The position numbers and the translations under genes are program-made. DNA of 64,000 nucleotides from Chitinophaga skermanii (GTDB lineage: Bacteria > Bacteroidota > Bacteroidia > Chitinophagales > Chitinophagaceae): assembly GCF_003259335.1 (NCBI RefSeq), contig NZ_QLLL01000001.1, forward strand, positions 310,001 through 374,000, given 5' to 3'. This document shows positions 37,241 to 46,400 of the stretch, piece after piece. The stretch's first letter is position 1. Each line of letters opens with the position of its first letter. The notes beneath the pieces were generated by a model, which worked only from the letters and a program-made list of their open reading frames with translations, was not told the DNA's origin and did not search any database.

Positions 37241-37738
37241 ATGAACTACCCTATAAACGACAATACTGATATCCTTATCCGCCTTAACCGAAACGATTCC
37301 GTTACGCTATTATTCCATATTGCAGATAATATCTACGAAATAAGAAGCTTGGTATCGATCGACGATACAATGCCTCTTCTGATGGGCACCATGCATAGTT
37401 TGTTAGAGGGCAAAGATGATTTTGTATGGTCTTTCTGCAATTATGATGAATGGAATCATATTTATATCAAAAGAAAGCCTCATCAGCCTGAGCTGTTGAT
37501 AATAGAAAGTAAAGAGTCTGGTTCTAGAGAACCCTTTTCTACTATTTTTCAATTTGAAGTCGAGCAAAAACAGTTCTTACTTACATTGTATTACCAACTC
37601 AAGAAAATTGCCCATTTAATGACGAACGAGGTATATGCAGAAGATAGAAAAGCAGCTTTCTCAATCGACACGTTCCAAGCATTACAAGCAGCTTTGCATG
37701 CAAGTTATCCGCAAGATGTAGTGCTAGGTTTATTTTAG
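37241..37738 (+). CDS. Unknown 165-residue protein
   Basis: A soluble protein with no recognised family. It starts ILIRLNRNDSVTLLFHIADNIYEIRSLV, has a Trp-rich middle (DDFVWSFCNYDEWNHIYIKR) and a helical end (TFQALQAALHASYPQDVVLGLF). No signal peptide or membrane segment is visible. The alternating pattern in the first 60 residues and the helical end resemble small immunity-type proteins, but no toxin partner is present, so this is only a resemblance. A degenerate copy of its C-terminus lies directly upstream. Confidence 0.6.
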   Translation: MNYPINDNTDILIRLNRNDSVTLLFHIADNIYEIRSLVSIDDTMPLLMGTMHSLLEGKDDFVWSFCNYDEWNHIYIKRKPHQPELLIIESKESGSREPFSTIFQFEVEQKQFLLTLYYQLKKIAHLMTNEVYAEDRKAAFSIDTFQALQAALHASYPQDVVLGLF

Positions 37739-37757
37739 GGAGAATAGATATACGAAC

Positions 37758-38330
37758 ATGCAGTATACCATACAACATATCGCGCAACAATTCAACATCC
37801 CAATTTCGTCGGCAACACATTTCCTGTCGAAGTTCTCCAAGGTGGAATTACTACGCGGTACTGTTTTCCAAGCCGCCGGTAAAACATGTCATAGCATTGG
37901 CCTCATAGAAAGCGGGCTCATGAAATGCGTATTCCACAAAGATGGCGAAGAAGTTGTATTCGAGTTCGCCTACGAAAACCAATTCATAGCCGATTACTAT
38001 AGCTTTGTTACACAACAGCCCTCCGAAAAAGAAATCGTGTGCCTAGAAGATGCCATTGTATATGTAATTGATCGCGAGACCTTACGTGCCCTTGCAGAAG
38101 ATATGCCCTTTGTTGAAGACATGAATAGGAAGATGAATGAATTCCTATTCCTCAAAATGCACGATCGCCTCAAATCCCAACTCCTTCATACCTCCACCGA
38201 ACGATACGAACAACTAATCGCAGAAAGACAAGATCTTGCCAACCGTATTCCACAATACTTACTGGCTTCCTATGTAGCTGTAGCCCCTGAAACCCTTAGC
38301 CGCATCCGTAAGAAATTGGCAAGCCGGTAG
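37758..38330 (+). CDS. Crp/Fnr-family transcriptional regulator
   Basis: This 190-residue regulator has a cNMP-binding-type beta-barrel (about 25-120: LRGTVFQAAGKTCHSIGLIESGLMKC, GEEVVFEFAYENQFIADYYSF) and a C-terminal helix-turn-helix ending in YLLASYVAVAPETLSRIRKKL. There are no Cys clusters for an iron-sulfur centre, so it is not a true oxygen-sensing Fnr. The effector is unknown. Seven bases after its stop lies a perfect TTGAC-N4-GTCAA palindrome, the type of site bound by this family, in front of the DinB-like gene. It is therefore probably the activator of that gene. Confidence 0.9.
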   Translation: MQYTIQHIAQQFNIPISSATHFLSKFSKVELLRGTVFQAAGKTCHSIGLIESGLMKCVFHKDGEEVVFEFAYENQFIADYYSFVTQQPSEKEIVCLEDAIVYVIDRETLRALAEDMPFVEDMNRKMNEFLFLKMHDRLKSQLLHTSTERYEQLIAERQDLANRIPQYLLASYVAVAPETLSRIRKKLASR

Positions 38331-38336
38331 TGTTTC

Positions 38337-38350
38337 TTGACCAAAGTCAA
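38337..38350. promoter_or_regulatory. Crp/Fnr-type operator in front of the DinB-like gene
   Basis: TTGACCAAAGTCAA is a perfect palindrome with the TTGAy-N4-rTCAA form of Fnr boxes. A -7 candidate TACCTTTA lies at 38374-38381, so the palindrome centre falls about 41-42 bp upstream of the expected transcription start, the class II activator position. Confidence 0.6.
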
Positions 38351-38389
38351 CCACTCCCCGCAGCCCCACACCGTACCTTTATACCAAAA

Positions 38390-38908
38390 ATGGACGCCCT
38401 TTCACACTTACTACAACAAACCCGCCATACACACTCTTGGACGCACAAGTTAATTGATGACATACCCATTGATAAGTGGCACATCATCCCAAACAACATG
38501 CAATCCAATATTACTTGGCAAGTAGGTCATTTGGTCGTAAGCCATTATTACCACGCTATTTGGGCAATCCAAGGCCATCAAATGAATATCCTGCAAAGCA
38601 TCCCGTTACAGCAGTACGCCCAACTCTTCACCGCCAATCCACCCAAGGAAGCTGTGAACCAAATAGATATACCACAACTCCTCGCTGATCTCCACACCAT
38701 GGAGCAAACATCCCTCAACATCATCGCACAGCTAACCGAACAAGCACTTACAGCCCCCTTGGAACCCATTACGCCCACCCATCCCATTGCCCATAACAAG
38801 CTAGAAGCCATCGATTGGAATATCCATCACACCATGTGGCATTGTGGACAAATAGCCATGATCCGCCGCAGTGTTTATCGTAAAATGGAGTTCGGGTTAC
38901 AATTGTAA
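38390..38908 (+). CDS. DinB-like / DUF664-type four-helix protein
   Basis: From ATG 38390 the protein is 172 residues. An in-frame GTG at 38330 would add 20 residues (FLDQSQPLPAAPHRTFIPK) that read through the operator and promoter, so I prefer the later start. The sequence has the DinB fold pattern: HLLQQTRHTHSWTHKLIDDIP, WQVGHLVVSHYYHAIW and NIHHTMWHCGQIAMIRR, with His residues spaced like the metal triad of the family. Such proteins include thiol- or stress-linked transferases, and the reaction is unknown here. The context, an adjacent Crp/Fnr regulator with its operator, suggests an inducible stress function. Confidence 0.75.
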   Translation: MDALSHLLQQTRHTHSWTHKLIDDIPIDKWHIIPNNMQSNITWQVGHLVVSHYYHAIWAIQGHQMNILQSIPLQQYAQLFTANPPKEAVNQIDIPQLLADLHTMEQTSLNIIAQLTEQALTAPLEPITPTHPIAHNKLEAIDWNIHHTMWHCGQIAMIRRSVYRKMEFGLQL

Positions 38909-38909
38909 C
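38896..38909. repeat. 14-bp palindrome GTTACAATTGTAAC, copy 1
   Basis: This perfect palindrome includes the stop codon of the DinB-like gene. The identical 14-mer recurs at 42983-42996, upstream of the histidine kinase gene. Confidence 0.6.
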
Positions 38910-39271
38910 ACTTACACTACCAGCCAGCTGGCATGTATTTCCCATGTAATAACTAAGTAATGCCCAAGTAAATGACATGTAGCACCCATGTAATGTCCAT
39001 GTAATTGATGGCTATATCACTCATTTTCATGCCTTTGTAAGGGTGTCATTTCCTTGGGGTACACCCGTAATTTTGTCGTGTTTACTTCGAGAGATAGGCA
39101 AAATGTTATTGCCTTCATTCTAAGGCATTAACAACTAAAAGCTTGTTTTTATATAGTTGATAATCAGTGCCTAAATCGGCTACTGACAAGGGGTTTGAGG
39201 CAATAGTTAGGCTTAATTTTTGCTCATGTAATAGGGAAATATGCTATCGTTCATCCATAAATTTCATCCAA
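38910..39271. other. Intergenic region with degenerate CCATGTAAT repeats
   Basis: The 362 bp hold no gene. Between 38941 and 39005 the words cccatgtaat, cccaagtaaatg, acatgtag, cccatgtaat and ccatgtaat follow each other at 10-22 bp, a degenerate short repeat cluster. A GGGTGT/ACACCC inverted repeat (39041-39046/39061-39066) follows. Confidence 0.45.
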
Positions 39272-40240
39272 ATGGGCAAACTTGTACACATGCCGTTCAA
39301 ACAGCTGGAACGGGTATCATTCTACCCCACTAAAAATGGGTTCATTACCACCACCCCTTACCGTAAACCCACTAACTGGGACGCGGAGCAATACGAGAAA
39401 ATACGGTCACATCGCAAAGAGTTCGGGCGTGCCGCGCAGGTAGCGGCCGATATTCGCTTTGGTTTCAAAGAAACAATGGAATTGTTTCCTGATAGTACCA
39501 TGTACAGGAGGCTATCAACCGAATTATTGAAAGTGATTAAAAGCGATACCACGCATATACGGGGCGAACGCACCGTGGAAGATGGTCGTATTGATATGTT
39601 AATGGGCTTCGAGTTTAACAAGGACGTTCATTTCAAACGCACCTTCAATACGCCATACCAAGTAGCTATAGATAGAACAAAAGGCACGGCTACTGTAGAT
39701 ATCCCAGCCTTCTCACCCGCCAATCGCTTGCGAGCACACAAACACGCTACCCATTACAAGCTAATGCTAACGGTACACGCCATCAATTTTGATACAAATG
39801 AAATGGACAGTGTAAGTACTACCACCACTACTATGGCAATTGCCAAGCAAACTAACGAAGGAATTACACTAACAGCTAAGTTCCAGCAACAGGAACACCG
39901 GCATATTTTCGTATCGCTGGGCGTAATATTTATTGAAATGTTACAAGGGCGAGCATACGACATCCGTGGTAAGCACTGCAATGCCATGAGCATTATTGCA
40001 GTATCGGAAAAGCAAGCGGTTATGCCATCGGTACAGGAAAAGAAGGAAACACGGGCTGTAATTATACCGGCTGTTCAAATGCTGTTAAGTCAACGAGCAG
40101 CTGCCATGCGGGTGAATGAAAAGGGCGCACTAACGCCACCACCCCCTTGTTGGAACAGAAAAGCAAAAGGAAAGAAACGAACATCCATTATTCCACCGAA
40201 GCCGCGGGTTTCAACTTCATCCCAACCAGCACGGGAATAA
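39272..40240 (+). CDS. Unknown 322-residue basic protein
   Basis: I chose ATG 39272 (MGKLVHMPFKQLERV). The frame is open back to a GTG at 39167, but those 35 codons look non-coding. The protein is soluble and basic. The core (about 30-260) includes DAEQYEKIRSHRKEFGRAAQVAADIRFGFK, GFEFNKDVHFKRTFN and EHRHIFVSLGVIFIEMLQGRAYD. The tail is Lys/Pro/Ser-rich (PPPPCWNRKAKGKKRTS). I have no firm family name. Its 3' end overlaps a convergent membrane-protein gene by 53 bp. No link to its neighbours is clear. Confidence 0.65.
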   Translation: MGKLVHMPFKQLERVSFYPTKNGFITTTPYRKPTNWDAEQYEKIRSHRKEFGRAAQVAADIRFGFKETMELFPDSTMYRRLSTELLKVIKSDTTHIRGERTVEDGRIDMLMGFEFNKDVHFKRTFNTPYQVAIDRTKGTATVDIPAFSPANRLRAHKHATHYKLMLTVHAINFDTNEMDSVSTTTTTMAIAKQTNEGITLTAKFQQQEHRHIFVSLGVIFIEMLQGRAYDIRGKHCNAMSIIAVSEKQAVMPSVQEKKETRAVIIPAVQMLLSQRAAAMRVNEKGALTPPPPCWNRKAKGKKRTSIIPPKPRVSTSSQPARE

Positions 40241-40736
40241 AAATAGTGGTTATAATTATACTTAGCATGGTAACCGACGGGTGAATATTATATACCGTTT
40301 GGATATTGTGTGCAAATTGGGTAATGAATTCAAAAGCAGCCAGTAGTCCAAAGAAAAGTACGACTAACAATACCTTGTTGAAGTAAATACCGTAAATACG
40401 GTTGATGAAAAACGTAACAGCGGCCGAGAGGTATAAGGCGTGGATAACATTCGCGATGATGATGTTCTCTATACTAACCGTCATCATAATCACAATAAAA
40501 TCAACACAAATAATAAAGGCAGATATCGCAAAGATGTAGAGGAAACTGAAGATGCCCCAAATTTCCTTTTGGGCCATTAATACGGAAACTGCAAAAATTA
40601 ACATGTACACCACTACGTTCACAATACCGTTCATGTTGGGCACCGTGTAATTAACAAATGTCCATATTAACATCAGTACAATGTACACCAAAAGAGAACG
40701 ACTGAACAACCCGGTTTCGAATGTTAATTTTTTCAT
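40188..40736 (-). CDS. Unknown small multi-pass membrane protein
   Basis: From ATG 40736 the protein is 182 residues (MKKLTFETGLFSRSLLVYIV); a Met 12 codons earlier is less likely. About five or six hydrophobic segments fill the chain (LLVYIVLMLIW, VVVYMLIFAVSVLMA, FSFLYIFAISAFIICVDFIVIM, ALYLSAAVTFFI, VLLVVLFFGLLAAFEFI, MLSIIITTIFIPVLVG). No family was recognised. It follows the response regulator gene on the same strand with a spacer of about 68 bp, so it could be part of the two-component operon. Its stop lies inside the end of the convergent gene. Confidence 0.6.
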   Translation of the reverse strand: MKKLTFETGLFSRSLLVYIVLMLIWTFVNYTVPNMNGIVNVVVYMLIFAVSVLMAQKEIWGIFSFLYIFAISAFIICVDFIVIMMTVSIENIIIANVIHALYLSAAVTFFINRIYGIYFNKVLLVVLFFGLLAAFEFITQFAHNIQTVYNIHPSVTMLSIIITTIFIPVLVGMKLKPAASVE

Positions 40737-40804
40737 AGGGCGTAAAAATACTATTAAATCCCATGCAAGCACATACCTTTTGTATGCGCCTGCATGAAAT
40801 ACCC

Positions 40805-41500
40805 TTAGCGAACCGAAAACATAAACCCAATGCCGTATACATTCCTAATGTTCACCTGCTGATCCTGCCGGAAGTATTTACGGAAGCGGCTAACGAATAC
40901 ATCCAGGCTACGACCTACAATGTAATCGTCGGTACCCCATACTTGCGACAGTATCTCTTCCCGTTTCAATACCTTGTTGGCATTGTGGAAAAGATAGAGC
41001 AGTAAATCGCTTTCCTTCTGGGTGAAAATGATTTCCTTGCCGGTAGCATCGGTAAACGTAAGACTATCGGGTTGGTACCGCATTTGCCCGATCTGTAAGA
41101 ACGAGTCGCGCTTTTTGTGTTGGCTGGCTTGATTGCGTTTAATGATATTCGACATTCTAAGCACCAATTCTTCCGCATCGAAGGGTTTAACGATATAATC
41201 GTCGGCCCCGAGGCGAAGGCCCGCTAAACGGTCTTCTTTTTCATTCCTAGCGGTAAGGAACAAGAAGGGTAGTTGTGGATAAAGTTGCCTGATATCTTTC
41301 GAGAGATCGAAGCCGCTTTTACCGGGTAAGTTAACATCCAACAATACGATGTGGAAAGGAGTTTCGCTGGCAGCAATGGTGGACGTAACTTTATGAGCGT
41401 CCGATACCCAGGAAACGCTAAACTGCTGGAGCTCTAAATACTGTTTAACTAAATTGCCTAAATCGGCTTCATCTTCTACAAGTAATACGTGGTACGACAT
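40805..41500 (-). CDS. OmpR-family response regulator
   Basis: The 231-residue protein has an N-terminal receiver (VLLVEDEADLG, phosphoacceptor Asp55 in LLDVNLPGKSGF, conserved Thr and Lys in FLTARNEKEDR and VKPFD). A C-terminal winged helix of the Trans_reg_C type follows (FTQKESDLLLYLFHNANKVLKREEILSQVWGTDDYIVGRSLDVFVSRFRKYF). The histidine kinase gene lies six bases upstream. Direct repeats of TTTACAATT at an 11-bp step stand before the kinase gene, the pattern OmpR/PhoB-type regulators bind, so the system probably controls itself. The signal and other targets are unknown. Confidence 0.95.
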   Translation of the reverse strand: MSYHVLLVEDEADLGNLVKQYLELQQFSVSWVSDAHKVTSTIAASETPFHIVLLDVNLPGKSGFDLSKDIRQLYPQLPFLFLTARNEKEDRLAGLRLGADDYIVKPFDAEELVLRMSNIIKRNQASQHKKRDSFLQIGQMRYQPDSLTFTDATGKEIIFTQKESDLLLYLFHNANKVLKREEILSQVWGTDDYIVGRSLDVFVSRFRKYFRQDQQVNIRNVYGIGFMFSVR

Positions 41501-41506
41501 GTTTTG

Positions 41507-42934
41507 CTATGCTTTTATAGGAATCGTGATGATGAACCTGCTGCCTTTGTCGAGCACACTCTTTACCTCGATCTGCCAGTGGTGGGCGAGTATACACTGC
41601 TTCACGAAATATAAGCCTATGCCCAAGCCCTTTACAGGCGAGCTTTTGTGATCTTGATAACGGTAATATTTATCGAATACATGCTGTATGGTATGCTTGT
41701 GCATACCAATACCGTTATCGGTTACTGTTAATTGAATGTTGTTCGTGGAAATACCTATGCTGATAGTGACTATTTTATGTTCGCGCTCGTTGTACTTAAA
41801 CGCGTTATCGATTAAGTTCTGTAATAAGGTGGTGAAATGAAAAGGATCGGCTTCAACTAAAATCACCTCCGCTGAAGGTTGAAAAATGATTTGTTGCGAT
41901 GCTTGTAATTGCAAACGGTAGGTTTCTATGATCTCTTCCACTGTTGTATGTAAGAACAACTGCTCTTTTTTTACCGGTAATAGCCGCACATTCGTAAACT
42001 CCAAAACGCGCGTCACCAAGTGCCGTAGGCGTTCCGACTGCCTTTCTATAATCTGTGCCATCCGTACCGTTTTAGGAGGACATTCTTCATTGTTGGCATG
42101 TTGGATATGTAACGATGCCATAATAATGGAAGTAATAGGTGTGTTAAGTTCGTGGGTAACGTTATTAATGAAATCGGATTTCATATTCGATAAACGGATT
42201 TGTCGCATCCAGTTTCGGATGGTGAGAATAAAGATCACGATCAGCGCTAATAATGTCACCACAGTAGAAGTAAACGTTCCGCGCATTTGTTCAAGAATAG
42301 CGAAGCGCTTGTTATATGGTTGGGCATGTAATTGAAAATTCATCGCGTAGGAATTAGGTGCGGGCCTGCTGATACCTACCCCTGAAATTTTGTTGCTATT
42401 GGTGAGTTCGAAATTATCGGGATGGAAAAGGAGTCCTTTTTCGTGTTGCACAGCTTGGGGTATACCTGGGATTTTCAAGGAGGCGTTGTAAAAAGGCACG
42501 TACGATTTGCCATCGAACGTGAGATCGATACGGCGAATAAGGAACGAGAAGCGGAGGCTATCGGGTATACCGGCTTCTTGTAGGAGTTCGGCAATAAGGG
42601 CATGCCCGGTATTATGTGCGTTGACTTCTTCGAATATTATCCGGATGAGTTGGTTAGAAAAGACCCTGTATTGTTGCGGGTTGTGGTAATATAGATGGGA
42701 TAACTTTTCGAATTGGGGGTGTAGGATAGAGTCGACAATGGCATGCGTACCGGGGTACACCACGTCGTTGGCGATGGCCTTGCCATATAATTGGTTGAGC
42801 TTATCCTTTTTATCATAGTAGAAGCGTTCATTGAGCAGTTCGTACGTATTGTACAATAAGAATAACTGCACAGCAATTAACGCGATGAAACAGAAGATAG
42901 TAACGCTGATATATATTCTAAATTGACGTTGCAT
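41507..42934 (-). CDS. Membrane sensor histidine kinase
   Basis: The 475-residue kinase has a first membrane helix (about 9-29), an extracytoplasmic sensor domain of about 190 residues without a recognised fold, and a second helix (about 222-241). The dimerisation domain has His261 in NNVTHELNTPITSI, and the ATPase domain has the N box LLQNLIDNAFKYNE, the G1 box TDNGIGM and the G2 box KGLGIGLYFV. It is co-transcribed with the OmpR-type regulator six bases downstream. The sensed signal cannot be deduced. Confidence 0.95.
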   Translation of the reverse strand: MQRQFRIYISVTIFCFIALIAVQLFLLYNTYELLNERFYYDKKDKLNQLYGKAIANDVVYPGTHAIVDSILHPQFEKLSHLYYHNPQQYRVFSNQLIRIIFEEVNAHNTGHALIAELLQEAGIPDSLRFSFLIRRIDLTFDGKSYVPFYNASLKIPGIPQAVQHEKGLLFHPDNFELTNSNKISGVGISRPAPNSYAMNFQLHAQPYNKRFAILEQMRGTFTSTVVTLLALIVIFILTIRNWMRQIRLSNMKSDFINNVTHELNTPITSIIMASLHIQHANNEECPPKTVRMAQIIERQSERLRHLVTRVLEFTNVRLLPVKKEQLFLHTTVEEIIETYRLQLQASQQIIFQPSAEVILVEADPFHFTTLLQNLIDNAFKYNEREHKIVTISIGISTNNIQLTVTDNGIGMHKHTIQHVFDKYYRYQDHKSSPVKGLGIGLYFVKQCILAHHWQIEVKSVLDKGSRFIITIPIKA

Positions 42935-42981
42935 AACAATCGGTTGGCAAATAAGGACGGATGTGTATTCGTGGATTACCC

Positions 42982-43016
42982 AGTTACAATTGTAACTTTA
43001 CAATTCATTTACAATT
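42982..43016. promoter_or_regulatory. Candidate response-regulator binding repeats
   Basis: A perfect 16-bp palindrome AGTTACAATTGTAACT (42982-42997) overlaps direct repeats TTTACAATT at 42997-43005 and 43008-43016, spaced 11 bp. It lies 48-82 bp upstream of the kinase ATG. Confidence 0.5.
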
Positions 43017-43108
43017 GCTTTAATATTGTTTACGATTTGTTTGATTTTTATTGACAACATTATTCATATTCCTTCTCTATTTTAGCATCGAGATATTTTT
43101 TTGATGTA

Positions 43109-43128
43109 GTGAAAAATCGATTTAGCAA
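43109..43128. promoter_or_regulatory. LacI-type operator C1
   Basis: GTGAAAAATCGATTTAGCAA: the right half GATTTAGCAA is a perfect consensus half-site and the left half is partly degenerate. Its centre lies 216 bp from operator C2. Confidence 0.6.
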
Positions 43129-43324
43129 AGGCATAGAAAAAATTGTATTGTATATCAATGATTAGGTCTTGTAATAAGTGATAAACTATTCTAGCGAGTA
43201 TCCTGTAACCTCGCCACGTTTTCGAATACAATCAGTACAATCCTTTCCTACGGCACAAACATTAACTATTAAGATTTCGGTTGACGGTATAAAAATAACA
43301 AGTTAATGCTTTTTTAAAAATATG

Positions 43325-43344
43325 TTGCTAAATCGATTTAGATA
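43325..43344. promoter_or_regulatory. LacI-type operator C2
   Basis: TTGCTAAATCGATTTAGATA contains the perfect 14-bp palindrome CTAAATCGATTTAG around a central CG. It sits about 90 bp before the SusC ATG, over the expected -33 region, a position suited to repression. Confidence 0.7.
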
Positions 43345-43433
43345 ATATAAAGAGTACATTTTACACATTTAATTATTCAACCAAAATAATTCTCCCTCGC
43401 AAGGGGAAACAATTACAGTCTAAACAAATTTCC

Positions 43434-46400
43434 ATGAGTAAGAAATTATCTCGCGGGCGGAGTATTCCCACTGCCCGTACGGTAGCCTTATGCCTATCCT
43501 CGTTGTGCCTAGCAGCAATGGGACAAGATGTATATGGCGCTGTTCCACGGTACGCAAGCGCGCCCGGGGTTACTGTAACATCTGCCAACCGCCAAGATGT
43601 TAAGATCTCCGGTGTTATTAAAGACAAGTCGGGTAAGCCAGTGCCCGGTGCCACCATTAAAGTAGTAGGTACCAACCGCGGTACTACCTCCGGCATCGAT
43701 GGTTCCTTCTCCGTAGAAGCCGATCCAAAAGGCTCGCTTGAAATCTCCTACATCGGTTTTAAAACACAAATCGTTACTATTAACAACTCTGTACTCCTCG
43801 ATATTACACTGGAAGCAGAAGAGGGTAATATGAACGAGGTGGTAGTGGTAGGTTTCGGTCGCCAAAGGAAAATTAGCCTTGTAGGGGCACAATCTACGAT
43901 CAAAGTAAGCGAGTTAAAGCAACCCGTAGCGAATTTAACCACCGTATTGGCCGGTAGAATTGCAGGTATCGTAGCAGTACAACGTAGCGGCGAACCTGGT
44001 CACGATGACGGCGACTTCTGGGTACGTGGTATCTCTTCTTTCACCAACGGTCCTACCCGTCCTTTAGTATTGGTAGATGGTGTGGAAAGAAGCATTGCCA
44101 ATATTGACGCGCAAGATGTGGAATCATTCACCATCTTAAAAGACGCCTCTGCTACGGCTGTATATGGTGTTCGCGGTGCGAATGGTGTAATTATTGTGAA
44201 AACGAAAACCGGTAGATCAGGTAAACCTCGTATCAACGTAGAATACAACGAGGGCTTAACCCAATTCACCAAAATCCCTAAAATGGCCGATGGTCTTACG
44301 TACATGAAGCTCGCCAACGAAGCTTTAGAAACACGTGGTCATACACCAAAATACTCCCAAGAATACATTAACAATACGGCGAATAACACGGATAAATACC
44401 TATACCCGAATGTTGACTGGATGGATGCGATCTTCAACAGCTTCGGTAACAACCGCCGTGCAAATATGAACGTAACAGGTGGTGGTAACACGGCTAACTA
44501 TTACGTGTCGTTAGGTTTCTACGACGAGAAAGGGATGTTTAAAACCGACGATCTCGCGAAGTACAACCAAGCGATCAAGTACCGCCGTTACAACTTTACG
44601 AGTAACTTGAATGTGAAAGTAACGCCAAGTACTACGATGGATTTGGGTATCCAAGGGTATATTTCCAATGGTAACTACCCGGGTGGTGCTGTAAACATCG
44701 ATGGTAACGGTAACATTAACCTCAGCTCTACTTACATTTTCGAGCAAGCGCTTTGGATTCCGCCGGTTGAGTACCCAATTATGTACCCCAGTAACTTCGT
44801 ACCAGGTCGTAACCCGAACGGTGATCAACGCAACCCGTATGCCGACGTTACACGCCGTGGTTATGCCAACGAATTCAAAAACCAACTATATTCCAACGTA
44901 CGTCTTACCCAAGATCTTAAGATGCTCGTGCCAGGTTTAAGCTTCACATCGATGTTCTCTTTCGATGCGTTCAATGCCAACACCTTAGCCCGTACAAAAC
45001 GTGAAGATACTTACGTACCAGATCCTGTTACACCGTACAAACCCGATGGTTCTTTGAACCTCGTGCGTACTTTCCAAGGTAATAACTTCTTGGGCTACAA
45101 TGCCAACAGGAGCGGTAACCGCCGTTTCTATACCGAGTCTTCTTTGAACTACGATTCTACCTTCGGGAAGCACCACGTAACGGCTTTGATCTTGTATAAC
45201 CAAACCGATTATTTAAACCCATTTGCTGGCGATTTCACCCGTAGTATTCCTTACAGAACACGCGGTGTGGCCGGTCGTGCTACCTACTCTTGGAAAGATC
45301 GTTATTTCGCGGAAATCAACGCCGGTTATAACGGTTCTGAAAACTTTGCGCCGAACAAACGTTACGGTTTATTCCCTGCATGGGGTATTGGTTGGGTTGT
45401 GTCGAATGAAAACTTCTTCGTGAACTTCAAACCAGTGGTGTCCTTACTTAAATTCCGTTTCTCCGATGGTAAAGTAGGTAGCGGTTTACTGGGGTCTGGT
45501 GATAATGCTCGTCGTTTCGCCTATGTTACCTTGTTGAATGACAATGCTACAGGCTACACCTTCGGTTCTGGTCGTACTGGTTTCGCAGGTATTAACGTAA
45601 GCGATTACGCAGTAGACGTTACCTGGTCGACTGCCCGCAAAATGGATTTCGGTGTGGACTTACGCATGTTCAACGACCAGTTAGCGATTACGTTCGATTA
45701 CTTTAAAGAACACCGTACAGGTATCTTCATGCAACGTGCAGCGGTACCTAGCTTCGTGGGATTAACGAACAACCCTTGGGGTAACCTAGGTGTTGTGGAT
45801 AACCAAGGTATCGATGCAAGCATCGAGTACAATACGAAGATCGGTGAAGTGAATATCGGCTTAATGGGTAACATCACTTACAATAAAGATAAAGTGATTG
45901 AGAACGATCAACCGATCCCGAAATATCCTTGGATGGATCGTCGTGGTACCAACATCTTATCTCGTTACGGTTACGTAGCTGAAGGTTTATTTACTTCTGA
46001 TGAAGAAATCGCGAAAAGCCCTAAACCAGAAGGTGCAGGCTTGAAACCGGGTGATATTAAGTACAGGGATTTGAATGGTGATGGTAAAATTGATGCCTTC
46101 GATCAAACAAGAATTGGTCGTGGCGACTTACCGAAGATCGTGTACGGTTTTGGTATTAATCTCTCTTATAAAAACTTCAACTTGGGTACCTTCTTCCAAG
46201 GTCAATCTGATGCAGATGTAATGTTAAGCGGTCGTGGTATTATGCCATTCAATGGTGATGGAGGTGTAAGTAACGTGTACGCGGTTGCTACAGATCGTTG
46301 GACACCGGAAAACCCAAGCCAAAATGTATTCTATCCACGTTTAGCATTCGGACAGGCCGAGAACTATAACAATACTTTGCCAAGCTCTTGGTGGGTAAAG

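Larger units (their letters stand above)
42935..43433. promoter_or_regulatory. Divergent control region, two-component system / locus C SusC
   Basis: These 499 bp contain, from left to right, a set of TTACAATT repeats (42982-43016) on the kinase side and two LacI-type operators on the SusC side (43109-43128 and 43325-43344). A -7 candidate TACATTTT lies at 43355-43362. The second operator covers the place where the -33 element of that promoter should be. No ORF was found. Confidence 0.6.

Noticed and set aside
38330..38389. GTG start of the DinB-like protein directly at the Crp/Fnr stop (TAGTG)
   Set aside because: The extra 20 residues would be encoded by the Crp/Fnr-type operator and the -7 box, and do not look like part of the fold.
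38941..39005. CRISPR-like array
   Set aside because: Repeats are only 9-10 bp, degenerate and without uniform spacers, and no cas genes are present.
39167..39271. Upstream GTG extension of the unknown 322-residue protein
   Set aside because: The added residues (KSATDKGFEAIVRLNFCSCN and following) look like translated spacer. ATG 39272 gives a natural start.
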